From CAXXOK01 sp963674895 (GTDB taxonomy: Bacteria > Bacillota > Clostridia > Christensenellales > Aristaeellaceae), in contig CAXXCY010000003.1 in assembly GCA_963674895.2 (NCBI GenBank), positions 496,001-560,000 of the forward strand: 64,000 nucleotides of DNA, given 5' to 3'. Both the position numbers and the translations under genes were made by a program. Positions 57,603 through 64,000 of the stretch are shown piece by piece. Each line of letters begins with the position of its first letter. Position 1 is the stretch's first letter. Under the pieces are notes generated by a model, which was not told the DNA's origin, did no database searches, and was given only the letters and a program-made list of their open reading frames with translations.

Positions 57603-58955
57603 ATGCGGCGGCCGATGCACGATTTGCTCAGCGCGGTATCCGGACGCCTGTCGCTTCATATGCCCGCTTCGCAGGGACAGTCGCTGTTTGAAGGGCTGGA
57701 TCTCAGCCGTCTGGAGACGACCGAACTGCCCGTGACCGACGATCTGTTCCGTCCGTCCGGTGCGATTGCCGAGGCGGAAAGCCTGCTTGCGAAGAGCGCG
57801 GGCGCCAGGGCGTCGTTCATGCTCAGCGGCGGATCGACGGCGGGCATCCACGCGATGGTCCTGTACGCCTGCAAGCGTGGGGACACGCTCATTCTGCCGC
57901 GTAGCGCGCACCTGAGCGCGCTGAATATCTGCGCCGTCGCCGGAATCAATCCGGCGTTCGCCGATGTTGCGGAAACGCCCGAGGGCTTTCTCCTCACGGC
58001 CCCGGAAACCTACCGTCAAGCGCTCCGGGAACATCCCGGGGCGAAAGCGGCGCTTGCGGTCAGCAGCGACTATTACGGATTGCTGTCCGATCTGCCCGCG
58101 ATCGCGGAGCTTGTGCACGTGCAGGGGAAGCTCCTGCTGTGCGACGAGGCGCACGGCGCGTATTTCAACTGGCGCAGGGACGTGCAAAACGCGGGAGCGC
58201 GGGGCGCGGACCTGTATGTGCAGTCGGCGCACAAAACACTTCCGGCCGTCAACGCGGCGGCATGGCTGCACGCGGCGGAGGGAACGGATACGGATACGCT
58301 GCGCGTGATCCTGCGCATGGTGCAAACCTCCAGCCCATCCTTTGTCCTGATGCAGTCGATGGACGACGCCCGCGCCTGGATGGACGCGTACGGACGCGAG
58401 GCCTGCGAACGGCTGTTGGTCGCGGCGGAGGACTTTCGGATGAAGGCAGCCGCGCTGGGATTTACGGACGACCAAAAAGGGTATCCGGCAGACCGGCTGC
58501 GCTTAACGCTGCGCGCGCCGCAGGGCGGGGATTGGCTGCAAAAGATGCTCGAGGCGATGGGGATCGATGTGGAGATGAGCGATACGGCGCATATCGTGTG
58601 CATCCTCTCCCTGACCGACGGCGAGCAAAGGCTCCAAAAGCTGCTGAACGCGCTCGGACGCATCGCCAAAGGGGATGCGGGCGCGGTGCCCTCGCCCAGG
58701 CCGCTGAAGATCAAACCCTCCGAATGGCCGAAGCGGTCCATACCGCTGAGCGAAGCAGCGTTTGCGGACGCGGTAGTATGCACGGCTTCCGACGCGGTCG
58801 GGCGCGTCAGCGCTGCGAACGTCGGTTTGTATCCCCCGGGCGTTGCGTGGCTGACGGCGGGAGAGACGGTTACGGAAGAGATCGCGCGGATGATTGAAAC
58901 GACGCCTCCGCACCGCCTGTTCGGCGTGAACGGCGGAATACGGTGCGTGCGATAA
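57603..58955 (+). CDS. PLP-dependent Orn/Lys/Arg decarboxylase-family protein (short form)
   Basis: 450 residues in fold type I. The cofactor lysine is K211 in YVQSAHKTLPAV, with DEAHGAYF (181-188) upstream and SGGSTAGIHAM (75-85) for phosphate binding. This is the short YaaO/Cad-type relative that lacks the N-terminal wing domain of inducible decarboxylases; the actual substrate, arginine or lysine, is not determined. AAGGAGG lies 8 nt before ATG 57603. Its place before a tmk gene mirrors yaaO-tmk of Bacillus. Confidence 0.88.
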   Translation: MRRPMHDLLSAVSGRLSLHMPASQGQSLFEGLDLSRLETTELPVTDDLFRPSGAIAEAESLLAKSAGARASFMLSGGSTAGIHAMVLYACKRGDTLILPRSAHLSALNICAVAGINPAFADVAETPEGFLLTAPETYRQALREHPGAKAALAVSSDYYGLLSDLPAIAELVHVQGKLLLCDEAHGAYFNWRRDVQNAGARGADLYVQSAHKTLPAVNAAAWLHAAEGTDTDTLRVILRMVQTSSPSFVLMQSMDDARAWMDAYGREACERLLVAAEDFRMKAAALGFTDDQKGYPADRLRLTLRAPQGGDWLQKMLEAMGIDVEMSDTAHIVCILSLTDGEQRLQKLLNALGRIAKGDAGAVPSPRPLKIKPSEWPKRSIPLSEAAFADAVVCTASDAVGRVSAANVGLYPPGVAWLTAGETVTEEIARMIETTPPHRLFGVNGGIRCVR

Positions 58956-58966
58956 GGAGATACGAT

Positions 58967-60259
58967 ATGCAAAACCTGCCCTATGACGCGGTTATTTTTG
59001 ACCTGGACGGCACGCTGACCCGGTCGGAGGACGGTATTTTGGCGTCCCTGCGCTATGCGCTGGGCCAAATGAACGTGCCGCAGCCCCCGGACGATATTCT
59101 CAAGGAGTGTATCGGCCCGCCGCTGCGCGAATCCTTCCGGAGCCTGGCGAGCTTCACCGAAGAACAGGCAGTCCAGGCCGTAAGCCATTATGTATCGCAT
59201 TTTGACCGGGAGGGACTTTTCCTCTACAGCGTGTTTCCGAATATACGCACGCTGCTCACGCTGCTGAAAAAGCACGAGGTGTATATCGCGATCGCCACGT
59301 CGAAACCGATCGCAAGGACGCTGCATTTTTTGAAGCATTACCATATGCAGCGGTATTTCGACTGTGTAATCGGCGAGTACGACAACGAGGCGCAGATGGG
59401 CAAAGCGGAGCTGGTGCTAAGGGCGCTGCCCGAACGCTGCCGCAGGGCCGTGATGGTCGGCGACCGGAAGTTTGATATCGCGGGGGCGAAAGCCAACGGT
59501 ATCGACAGCATCGGCGTCCGGTACGGCTACGGAGCGCAAGGCGAGCTGGAAGCCGCGGGCGCAACCCATATCGTGAACAGCGTCGAAGAACTGCTTGCAA
59601 TGCTTTGCCCCGGCTGTAAGCCGCCGCGCGGGTTCTTCCTGACCGTGGAAGGGTTGGACGGCAGCGGCAAAACGACTCAGATCAACAGGCTTTTTCAAAG
59701 CCTCGCCAAACTCGGCTACGACGCGGTGCAGACGCGCGAGCCGGGCGGCTGCAAGATCAGCGAGGCTATCCGTCATTTGGTATTGACGACGGACAATATG
59801 GAAATGTCGGCCGCTTGTGAAGCGCTTTTGTACGCCGCGGCGCGCGCGCAGCACGTGCACCAGGTCATCCGCCCGGCGGTGGAAGCGGGCAGGCTGGTGC
59901 TGTGCGACCGCTTTGTGGACAGTTCCATCGCCTATCAGGGCGGCGGCAGGGAGTTGGGCGTCGAGGCGGTGGGGCAGATCAACGCGTTCGCGATCCGGGA
60001 AATGATTCCCGACGCGACCGTTTATCTGCAGATGGATTCAATGGAAGCGATGCGCCGCCGCCACAGCGCGTCCAAGCCGGACCGGCTGGAAATCCAGCCG
60101 TCCGCGTTTTACGAGCGCACGCGCAAGGCTTACGATCAGCTGATGAAGGATTACCCCGAGCGCTTTATTGCGGTGGACGGCGCAAAGCCGGCGGACGACC
60201 TGGCGGAGGATATCCTGCGGGCGGTGCTCAAGCGCCTGCAGGACGCCGAGGGTATATAA
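58967..60259 (+). CDS. tmk: Fusion of a HAD phosphatase and thymidylate kinase
   Basis: 430 residues. The first half (about 5-215) is a phosphoglycolate-phosphatase-like HAD protein: IFDLDGTLT (D12, D14), ATSKP, KAELVL and VGDRKFDIAGA. The second half (about 222-430) is a complete dTMP kinase: VEGLDGSGKTTQ (P-loop 229-237), REPGG (257-261), DRFVDSSIAYQGGG (314-327) and the lid region. Both active-site sets look intact, with no stop or frame change between. The kinase makes dTDP; the HAD half may remove a related nucleotide or damaged product. AAGGAG precedes ATG 58967; mnmA starts directly at its stop. Confidence 0.9.
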   Translation: MQNLPYDAVIFDLDGTLTRSEDGILASLRYALGQMNVPQPPDDILKECIGPPLRESFRSLASFTEEQAVQAVSHYVSHFDREGLFLYSVFPNIRTLLTLLKKHEVYIAIATSKPIARTLHFLKHYHMQRYFDCVIGEYDNEAQMGKAELVLRALPERCRRAVMVGDRKFDIAGAKANGIDSIGVRYGYGAQGELEAAGATHIVNSVEELLAMLCPGCKPPRGFFLTVEGLDGSGKTTQINRLFQSLAKLGYDAVQTREPGGCKISEAIRHLVLTTDNMEMSAACEALLYAAARAQHVHQVIRPAVEAGRLVLCDRFVDSSIAYQGGGRELGVEAVGQINAFAIREMIPDATVYLQMDSMEAMRRRHSASKPDRLEIQPSAFYERTRKAYDQLMKDYPERFIAVDGAKPADDLAEDILRAVLKRLQDAEGI

Positions 60260-61357
60260 ATGGAGAGAATCGTAGTCGGCATGTCCGGCGGGGTGGATTC
60301 CTCCGTCGCGGCGCTCCTGCTGAAACGGCAGGGATACGACGTCGTCGGCGTGTTTATGAAGAACTGGGACGAGCGGGATGAAAACGGCGTATGCACCTCG
60401 ACGGCGGATTGGGAGGACGTGCAGGACGTATGCCAGACGATCGGGATTCCCTTCTATGCCGTCAATTTTGAAAAGGAATACAGGGAGCGCGTGTTCAGCC
60501 ATTTTTTGGCGGAGTACCGCAAGGGCCGCACGCCCAACCCGGACGTGCTGTGCAACCGTGAGATCAAGTTCAAGGCGTTTTTGGAGTTTGCGATGAAGCT
60601 GGGCGCCGCGAAGCTGGCGACGGGGCATTTTGCGCGGACGGAAATCAGGGACGGGCGCCCCGTTTTGCTGCGCGGTGCGGACAAACAGAAGGACCAGAGC
60701 TATTTTCTGTATATGCTTCAGGAGCCGCAGCTTGAAAAAGCCGTATTTCCCGTCGGCGCGATGACCAAGGCGCAGGTGCGGGCCGTCGCGGCGGAATACG
60801 GCCTGTCTGTGAGCGGAAAGAAGGATTCTACCGGAATCTGCTTTATCGGCGAACGCAACTTCCGGTCGTTTTTGCAAAACTACCTGCCGGCAACGCCCGG
60901 GGAGATGCGGACCGAAGCCGGCGAAACCGTGGGAAAGCATATCGGGCTTGCCTACTATACGTTGGGACAGCGCAAGGGGCTGGGCATCGGCGGCCGCGGT
61001 GACGGCAGAAGCTGGTTTGTGCTGGATAAGGATTTGCAAAACAACGTGCTGGTGGTCGGGCAGGGCGAGGACCACCCGCGGCTGTTTTCCAGGTATACCG
61101 AGGCGGCCGGGGCCACATGGATCGCGGGGATTTCTCCGGTGCCGCCGGGGGAAGCATACCGCTGCACGGCAAAATTCCGCTACCGGCAGCCCGACCAGCA
61201 GGTTTCAATCCGTGAAAACGGTGACAGGTTAATTATCCAGGCCGAGGAACCGCAGCGCGCGGTAACGCCGGGCCAGAGCGCGGTGTTCTACCAAGGCGAC
61301 CGGTGCCTGGGAGGGGCGGTTATCGAGACGGTGCATCCGCTCGGCCCCGGCGCTTGA
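60260..61357 (+). CDS. mnmA: tRNA-specific 2-thiouridylase MnmA
   Basis: 365 residues. The N-terminal PP-loop VGMSGGVDSSVAALLL binds ATP. Catalytic cysteines lie in NPDVLCNREIKF and STGICFIGERNF. It transfers sulfur to U34 of Lys, Glu and Gln tRNAs. It starts immediately after the HAD-Tmk stop, with GAGGG inside that gene serving as the likely ribosome site. A 288-bp leader-like region separates it from hpf. Confidence 0.96.
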   Translation: MERIVVGMSGGVDSSVAALLLKRQGYDVVGVFMKNWDERDENGVCTSTADWEDVQDVCQTIGIPFYAVNFEKEYRERVFSHFLAEYRKGRTPNPDVLCNREIKFKAFLEFAMKLGAAKLATGHFARTEIRDGRPVLLRGADKQKDQSYFLYMLQEPQLEKAVFPVGAMTKAQVRAVAAEYGLSVSGKKDSTGICFIGERNFRSFLQNYLPATPGEMRTEAGETVGKHIGLAYYTLGQRKGLGIGGRGDGRSWFVLDKDLQNNVLVVGQGEDHPRLFSRYTEAAGATWIAGISPVPPGEAYRCTAKFRYRQPDQQVSIRENGDRLIIQAEEPQRAVTPGQSAVFYQGDRCLGGAVIETVHPLGPGA

Positions 61358-61398
61358 TTTGTTGCAACTGCGAACAGGAAGTCCGCCGGCCGCTGTCG

Positions 61399-61619
61399 AA
61401 ACCATACACTGTGGAAATCACCCGAAGCACCCGGGAAAGGAGCGTGGTTCCCTTGGCACATCAAGTCAAAAACCGTGCTGAGGCGGCAATCATGGGCACT
61501 TTGCGGGGAACGCTGATTTCGTAAGTTTGCACTAACGCCGTCAAGCACGGTTTTATGAAATTCAATCGGTGCCTTATGCCGGGCCGCTTTGTGCGGCGCA
61601 TGGTTTATCAGCGGTTCCC
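61399..61619 (+). ncRNA. Structured RNA upstream of hpf, candidate raiA-motif RNA
   Basis: The region between mnmA and hpf contains several exact long-range complements: AAACCAT (61399-61405) with ATGGTTT (61600-61606); AAAACCGTGCT (61469-61479) with AGCACGGTTTT (61544-61554); GTTCCC (61447-61452) with GGGAAC (61506-61511), which crosses the previous helix and so makes a pseudoknot; and GGGAACGCTGAT (61506-61517) with ATCAGCG-G-TTCCC (61607-61619), interrupted by one bulged G. A local hairpin at 61576-61602 has a GCCGC/GCGGC stem. Some pairings exclude each other. The raiA motif is a conserved large RNA before raiA/hpf in Firmicutes, so the location fits. Its exact ends and promoter are not visible. 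Confidence 0.6.
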
Positions 61620-61645
61620 GAATTGACGAAAAGGAGCAAGGACAG

Positions 61646-62185
61646 ATGAAGACGACAATCATTGGCAAGGACATGAACGTATCCCCGGCCGTAACGGACC
61701 GCGTGCTGCGCAAAACCGAAAAAATGGGCCGCTATCTTGAGCAGGATACGGAAATGACGGTGCGGCTCAAGCGGGAGAAAAACCACCGGCGCACCTGCGA
61801 AATCACCGTTCCGATCGAAGGGGCGGTGCTCCGTGCCGAAGCCAGCAGCGACGATAACCTGTATATCAGTATCGACCAGGCGCTGGCGAAGATGGAACGC
61901 CAGATACACAAGCATCGCACCAAGCTGAGCAAGCGCCTGCGCGAGGACGCCTTCCAGAGCACGGAGCTGGAGTATACCGAGGAGATCGATACCCAGCAAA
62001 ACGGCAAGAAGATCGTCCGCAACAAAACGTTCCCTGTACGTCCGATGTCGGTGGACGACGCGGTTTTCCAGATGGATTTGCTCGGCCACAGCTTCTTCGT
62101 GTTCGTGAACGCGGATACGGACCAGACGAACGTGCTGTATCTGCGCAAGGACGGCGACCTCGGCCTGCTGGAACCCGAGGAATAA
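61646..62185 (+). CDS. hpf: Ribosome hibernation-promoting factor, long form
   Basis: 179 residues. The N-terminal S30AE domain (about 1-105) has TIIGKDMNVSPAVTDRVLRKTEKM and LYISIDQALAKMERQIHKHRTK; the C-terminal domain (about 120-179) has VRNKTFPVRPMSVDDAVFQMDLLGHSFFVFVNADT, the dimerisation part that joins two 70S ribosomes. AAAAGGAG lies about 10 nt before ATG 61646. The long form without a short partner is typical of Firmicutes. A GNRA-capped terminator follows. Confidence 0.96.
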   Translation: MKTTIIGKDMNVSPAVTDRVLRKTEKMGRYLEQDTEMTVRLKREKNHRRTCEITVPIEGAVLRAEASSDDNLYISIDQALAKMERQIHKHRTKLSKRLREDAFQSTELEYTEEIDTQQNGKKIVRNKTFPVRPMSVDDAVFQMDLLGHSFFVFVNADTDQTNVLYLRKDGDLGLLEPEE

Positions 62186-62220
62186 CACTCGCCGGAATCA
62201 AATACATTCCATACTGTAAT

Positions 62221-62245
62221 AAAGCGGGGGAAACCCCGCTTTTCC
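62221..62245 (+). terminator. Terminator after hpf
   Basis: AAAGCGGGG (62221-62229) and CCCCGCTTT (62234-62242) form a 9-bp stem closed by the GNRA loop GAAA, followed by T and C residues. The T tract is short but the stem is strong. Confidence 0.88.
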
Positions 62246-62280
62246 TTATGCTGCGCCAGATATCGGCTCTCTCAAAGATG

Positions 62281-62309
62281 TTTACAAAGAATGAAAAAAG
62301 TGTTAAGAT
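62281..62309 (+). promoter_or_regulatory. Promoter of the MotA/MotB-like pair
   Basis: TTTACA (62281-62286) and TAAGAT (62304-62309) are 17 bp apart, with TG at 62301-62302. It lies between the hpf terminator and ATG 62347, showing the pair is its own transcription unit. Confidence 0.65.
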
Positions 62310-62346
62310 ACACAATAAGTGACGAAAGAGGATCGGTGATGCTTTC

Positions 62347-63621
62347 ATGGCAAACGAAATCATCAAGCAGTTGACGATGGGCTTATCGGAAATACTGGTC
62401 TATGTCATGATCGGACTGGTATTTCTGTTTGGAATCGTAAAGTGCATTTATCCGGTTTACCGCAACAGCGCGCTGTTGAACCGCGCCGTCGTCAAGCTGG
62501 AACGCACGAGCGGCAGCAAGAAAAAACCGGCTTGGCAGGAGCCCCGCTTTCTCGGGCGCGCCTTGCGGCCGGAATGGCAGCGGTTTTTGCTCAATGCCGA
62601 TCAGCTGGATTTGCGCGGGCTGCCGTGCAATACGGAAGAATACGTCAACGAGGACACGGTCGTCTATAAACCGGGCCATGCGCAGGTCGCTGAAATCCTG
62701 CCGACTCTCCTGACGTCGCTTGGTATCCTGGGCACCTTCCTGGGCATGATGGAGGGACTGACCAACCTGAATTTCGCCGACAGCGCGACGACCATTTCCA
62801 GCATCCCCACGCTGCTGGGCGGGATGCGGTTCGCGTTTGCCACGTCGGTCGTCGGCATCACCTGTTCGATTATCTTCAACGTCGTGTACCATATGGTCAA
62901 GGGCCGCGCTTTCAAGGCGCTGGATGCCTTTGACGAAACCTTTTATGAGCTCGCCATGCCGCGCCCGCTGGATTCGGACGTGCAGATGATCATCCAGAAA
63001 CAGGACGAGGATTTGAGCATGCAGCAGACCATCGGGCAGCTGGGCGGCCAGATTGCGGGCGCCGTGGAGCTGGCGGTCAGCCGCGCCACCCACCCGCTGA
63101 CGATGTCCATGGACAACTTTATCCAGGGCACGACGCGCGAGCAGGTGGACGGCATCCAGCGGATCGTGAACCGCTTCATGCAGCAAATGGACGCGATGAT
63201 GAACGGCCAGTTCAGCGCGCTTTCGGAAGCGATGGAGCGGATGAACCAAAGCCTTTTGGAAGCGCAGCAGGGCCTGAACTATTCCATCGAGACGGCGAAA
63301 GAGCTGGCGCTTGACAAGCAGATGATGGATACGGGCGGCAAGGACCGCAAAGAAGTGGAAAAGCTTTTAAGGCAGAACGAAGAAACGATGGCAAAGCTCA
63401 TACAGGGCATCGATGGCATGCGGGTGTCCTTTGAGATGGCGATGGGCAAAGCGGACAAGCAAAACCGGCAAAAGCCCGACAAGGAGATTGCCGCGAAGAT
63501 GGACGCCCTGACCGCGGCGATGGACAAGATGAGCGAAGCGGTCAATATGCTGCATATGCGCCTGGAGTTTGAGCAGAAGGGGCAAAAAGGCGCGGAGCAC
63601 GGCGGGGGACAGCAGGCATGA
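62347..63621 (+). CDS. MotA/TolQ/ExbB-type channel protein with coiled-coil tail (ZorA-like)
   Basis: 424 residues. Membrane helices lie at about 14-36, 112-138 and 163-184. EILPTLLTSLGILGTFLGMMEGL and IPTLLGGMRFAFATSVVGITCS are the core channel helices shared with ZorA. From about 205 to the end the protein is a helical, Gln/Met/Glu-rich cytoplasmic tail (QMDAMMNGQFSALSEAMERM, DGMRVSFEMAMGKADKQN). It would form the stator pentamer of an ion-driven complex with the following MotB-like protein. The ribosome site is weak (AGAGGAT at 62327-62333). It is not a flagellar MotA by neighbourhood: no flagellar gene is present. Overlap ATGA with the next gene. Confidence 0.8.
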   Translation: MANEIIKQLTMGLSEILVYVMIGLVFLFGIVKCIYPVYRNSALLNRAVVKLERTSGSKKKPAWQEPRFLGRALRPEWQRFLLNADQLDLRGLPCNTEEYVNEDTVVYKPGHAQVAEILPTLLTSLGILGTFLGMMEGLTNLNFADSATTISSIPTLLGGMRFAFATSVVGITCSIIFNVVYHMVKGRAFKALDAFDETFYELAMPRPLDSDVQMIIQKQDEDLSMQQTIGQLGGQIAGAVELAVSRATHPLTMSMDNFIQGTTREQVDGIQRIVNRFMQQMDAMMNGQFSALSEAMERMNQSLLEAQQGLNYSIETAKELALDKQMMDTGGKDRKEVEKLLRQNEETMAKLIQGIDGMRVSFEMAMGKADKQNRQKPDKEIAAKMDALTAAMDKMSEAVNMLHMRLEFEQKGQKGAEHGGGQQA

Positions 63622-64000
63622 CGAGAAGATCGCGGTCGCGCCGCTCGTCGCGGATAGACAACGGTGCGGCCTGGATATCGTATTCCGATATGATGGCCGC
63701 GCTGCTGCTCGTATTCGTGCTGGTTCTGTGCTACACCATCTATCAGTATTTTTCGCTGCTGGAAACCAAAACGGCGGAGCTGGAAGCGCAAAGCGCGCTT
63801 TTGTCTTCACAGCAGGAAACGCTGGACGACCAGCAGGCGCAGCTTTTGGACAAGCAAAACGCGCTTACCAGTGCGCTGACGGAAATCGACACGCAAAAAG
63901 GCCTGCTCAACGTGCAGCAGGAAACACTGACCGAGCAGGAGGCCGTGATCGCCGCGGCGAAAGCGTCGCTGACGGAGAAGGAGAATACGCTCAACGAAGC
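63618..64000 (+). CDS. MotB/OmpA-type partner, N-terminal part (ZorB-like; truncated by window edge)
   Basis: The first 127 codons are visible. A basic start (TRRSRSRRSSR) is followed by WISYSDMMAALLLVFVLVLCYTIYQYF, the MotB/ZorB transmembrane pattern in which D24 would carry the proton. After it comes a heptad-rich coiled coil with a repeated QQETL element (near 62-66 and 97-101). The expected peptidoglycan-binding OmpA domain lies beyond the window. It overlaps the channel gene by four bases, so the two are made together. Confidence 0.8.
   Translation, partial: MTRRSRSRRSSRIDNGAAWISYSDMMAALLLVFVLVLCYTIYQYFSLLETKTAELEAQSALLSSQQETLDDQQAQLLDKQNALTSALTEIDTQKGLLNVQQETLTEQEAVIAAAKASLTEKENTLNE

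Noticed and set aside
61358..61645. Group II intron or IS remnant between mnmA and hpf
   Set aside because: The repeated CCGTGCT/AGCACGG arms briefly suggested an intron domain, but no reverse transcriptase remnant, domain V consensus or terminal repeats are present; the position before hpf and the nested helices fit a raiA-type RNA better.
62347..64000. Flagellar stator motA-motB
   Set aside because: No flagellar or chemotaxis gene is nearby, the channel has three rather than four clear helices and a long coiled-coil tail; closer to ZorA/ExbB types.
62347..64000. A complete Zorya defence system
   Set aside because: Only the A/B-like pair is visible and the second is truncated; no ZorC, ZorD or ZorE is present in the window, so the system cannot be claimed.
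1..64000. CRISPR arrays, tRNA and rRNA genes, insertion sequences, prophage genes
   Set aside because: I found no regularly spaced repeats, no cloverleaf I could support, no transposase or integrase motif and no phage structural genes. A short tRNA could be missed without a covariance search.

Overview
This 64 kb window looks like ordinary chromosome from a G+C-rich member of the Clostridia (Firmicutes). The reasons are strong AGGAGG ribosome sites, frequent TTG and GTG starts, sigma-A type promoters, a long hibernation-promoting factor, a YhaM exonuclease, NfnAB, and the block rbgA-rnhB-...-comM-dprA-topA-trmFO-hslV-hslU, which matches the Bacillus/Clostridium order (ylqF-rnhB-...-smf-topA-gid-codW-codX). 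I recognised no prophage, insertion sequence, CRISPR array, tRNA or rRNA.

Layout. 1-5.4 kb: the end of a probable TetR regulator, an RND exporter, an AraC/GyrI-type regulator and a GT1 glycosyltransferase. 5.5-11.1 kb: a metal block with a Zur-like Fur regulator, a divergent GNAT gene, znuA-znuC-znuB behind a palindromic Fur-family operator, then a CECA-motif permease with its TIGR03943-type partner. 11.1-12.9 kb: an unknown alpha-toroid-like protein and a DUF1292 protein. 13.0-19.5 kb (minus): a secreted unknown protein, adenine deaminase, RidA and the two NfnAB subunits, transcribed in that order. 19.7-21.2 kb (minus): NusG-II, Gx transporter and FMN-binding proteins, probably an extracytoplasmic flavin redox module. 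21.3-23.3 kb: an XRE regulator with apparent auto-operators, a CxxC zinc-ribbon protein and a lipoprotein. 23.4-26.3 kb (minus): rplI-dnaB-yhaM. 26.4-33.0 kb (minus): a secreted Ig-like protein, rarA, an orphan histidine kinase, a flippase and a glycosyltransferase.

33.2-36.3 kb: a DUF4097 protein, ybaB, recR and rmuC. 36.5-50.3 kb: one long plus-strand operon, rbgA-rnhB-GT-C fusion-comM-dprA-topA-trmFO-hslV-hslU, with ATGA overlaps or very short gaps. 50.3-51.8 kb: an HD hydrolase and a convergent EamA exporter. 52.1-53.9 kb: the SRP RNA gene (ffs), glyA and yraN, closed by a perfect 34-bp bidirectional terminator. 53.9-57.4 kb (minus): a zinc-ribbon membrane protein and an MFS protein. 57.6-62.2 kb: a PLP decarboxylase-family enzyme, a HAD-thymidylate kinase fusion, mnmA, a highly structured leader that fits the raiA-motif RNA, and hpf. 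62.3-64 kb: a MotA/ExbB-type channel with a coiled-coil tail and a MotB-like partner cut by the window edge, resembling ZorA/ZorB.

The most noteworthy items are the NusG-II protein with a Rieske-like CxH...CxxH arrangement beside a flavinylation-motif protein, the ZorAB-like pair, the structured RNA before hpf, the double GT-C fusion with two lectin-like domains, the HAD-Tmk fusion, and several operator and leader structures. All domain and family names rest on motif recognition by eye; no database search was possible.
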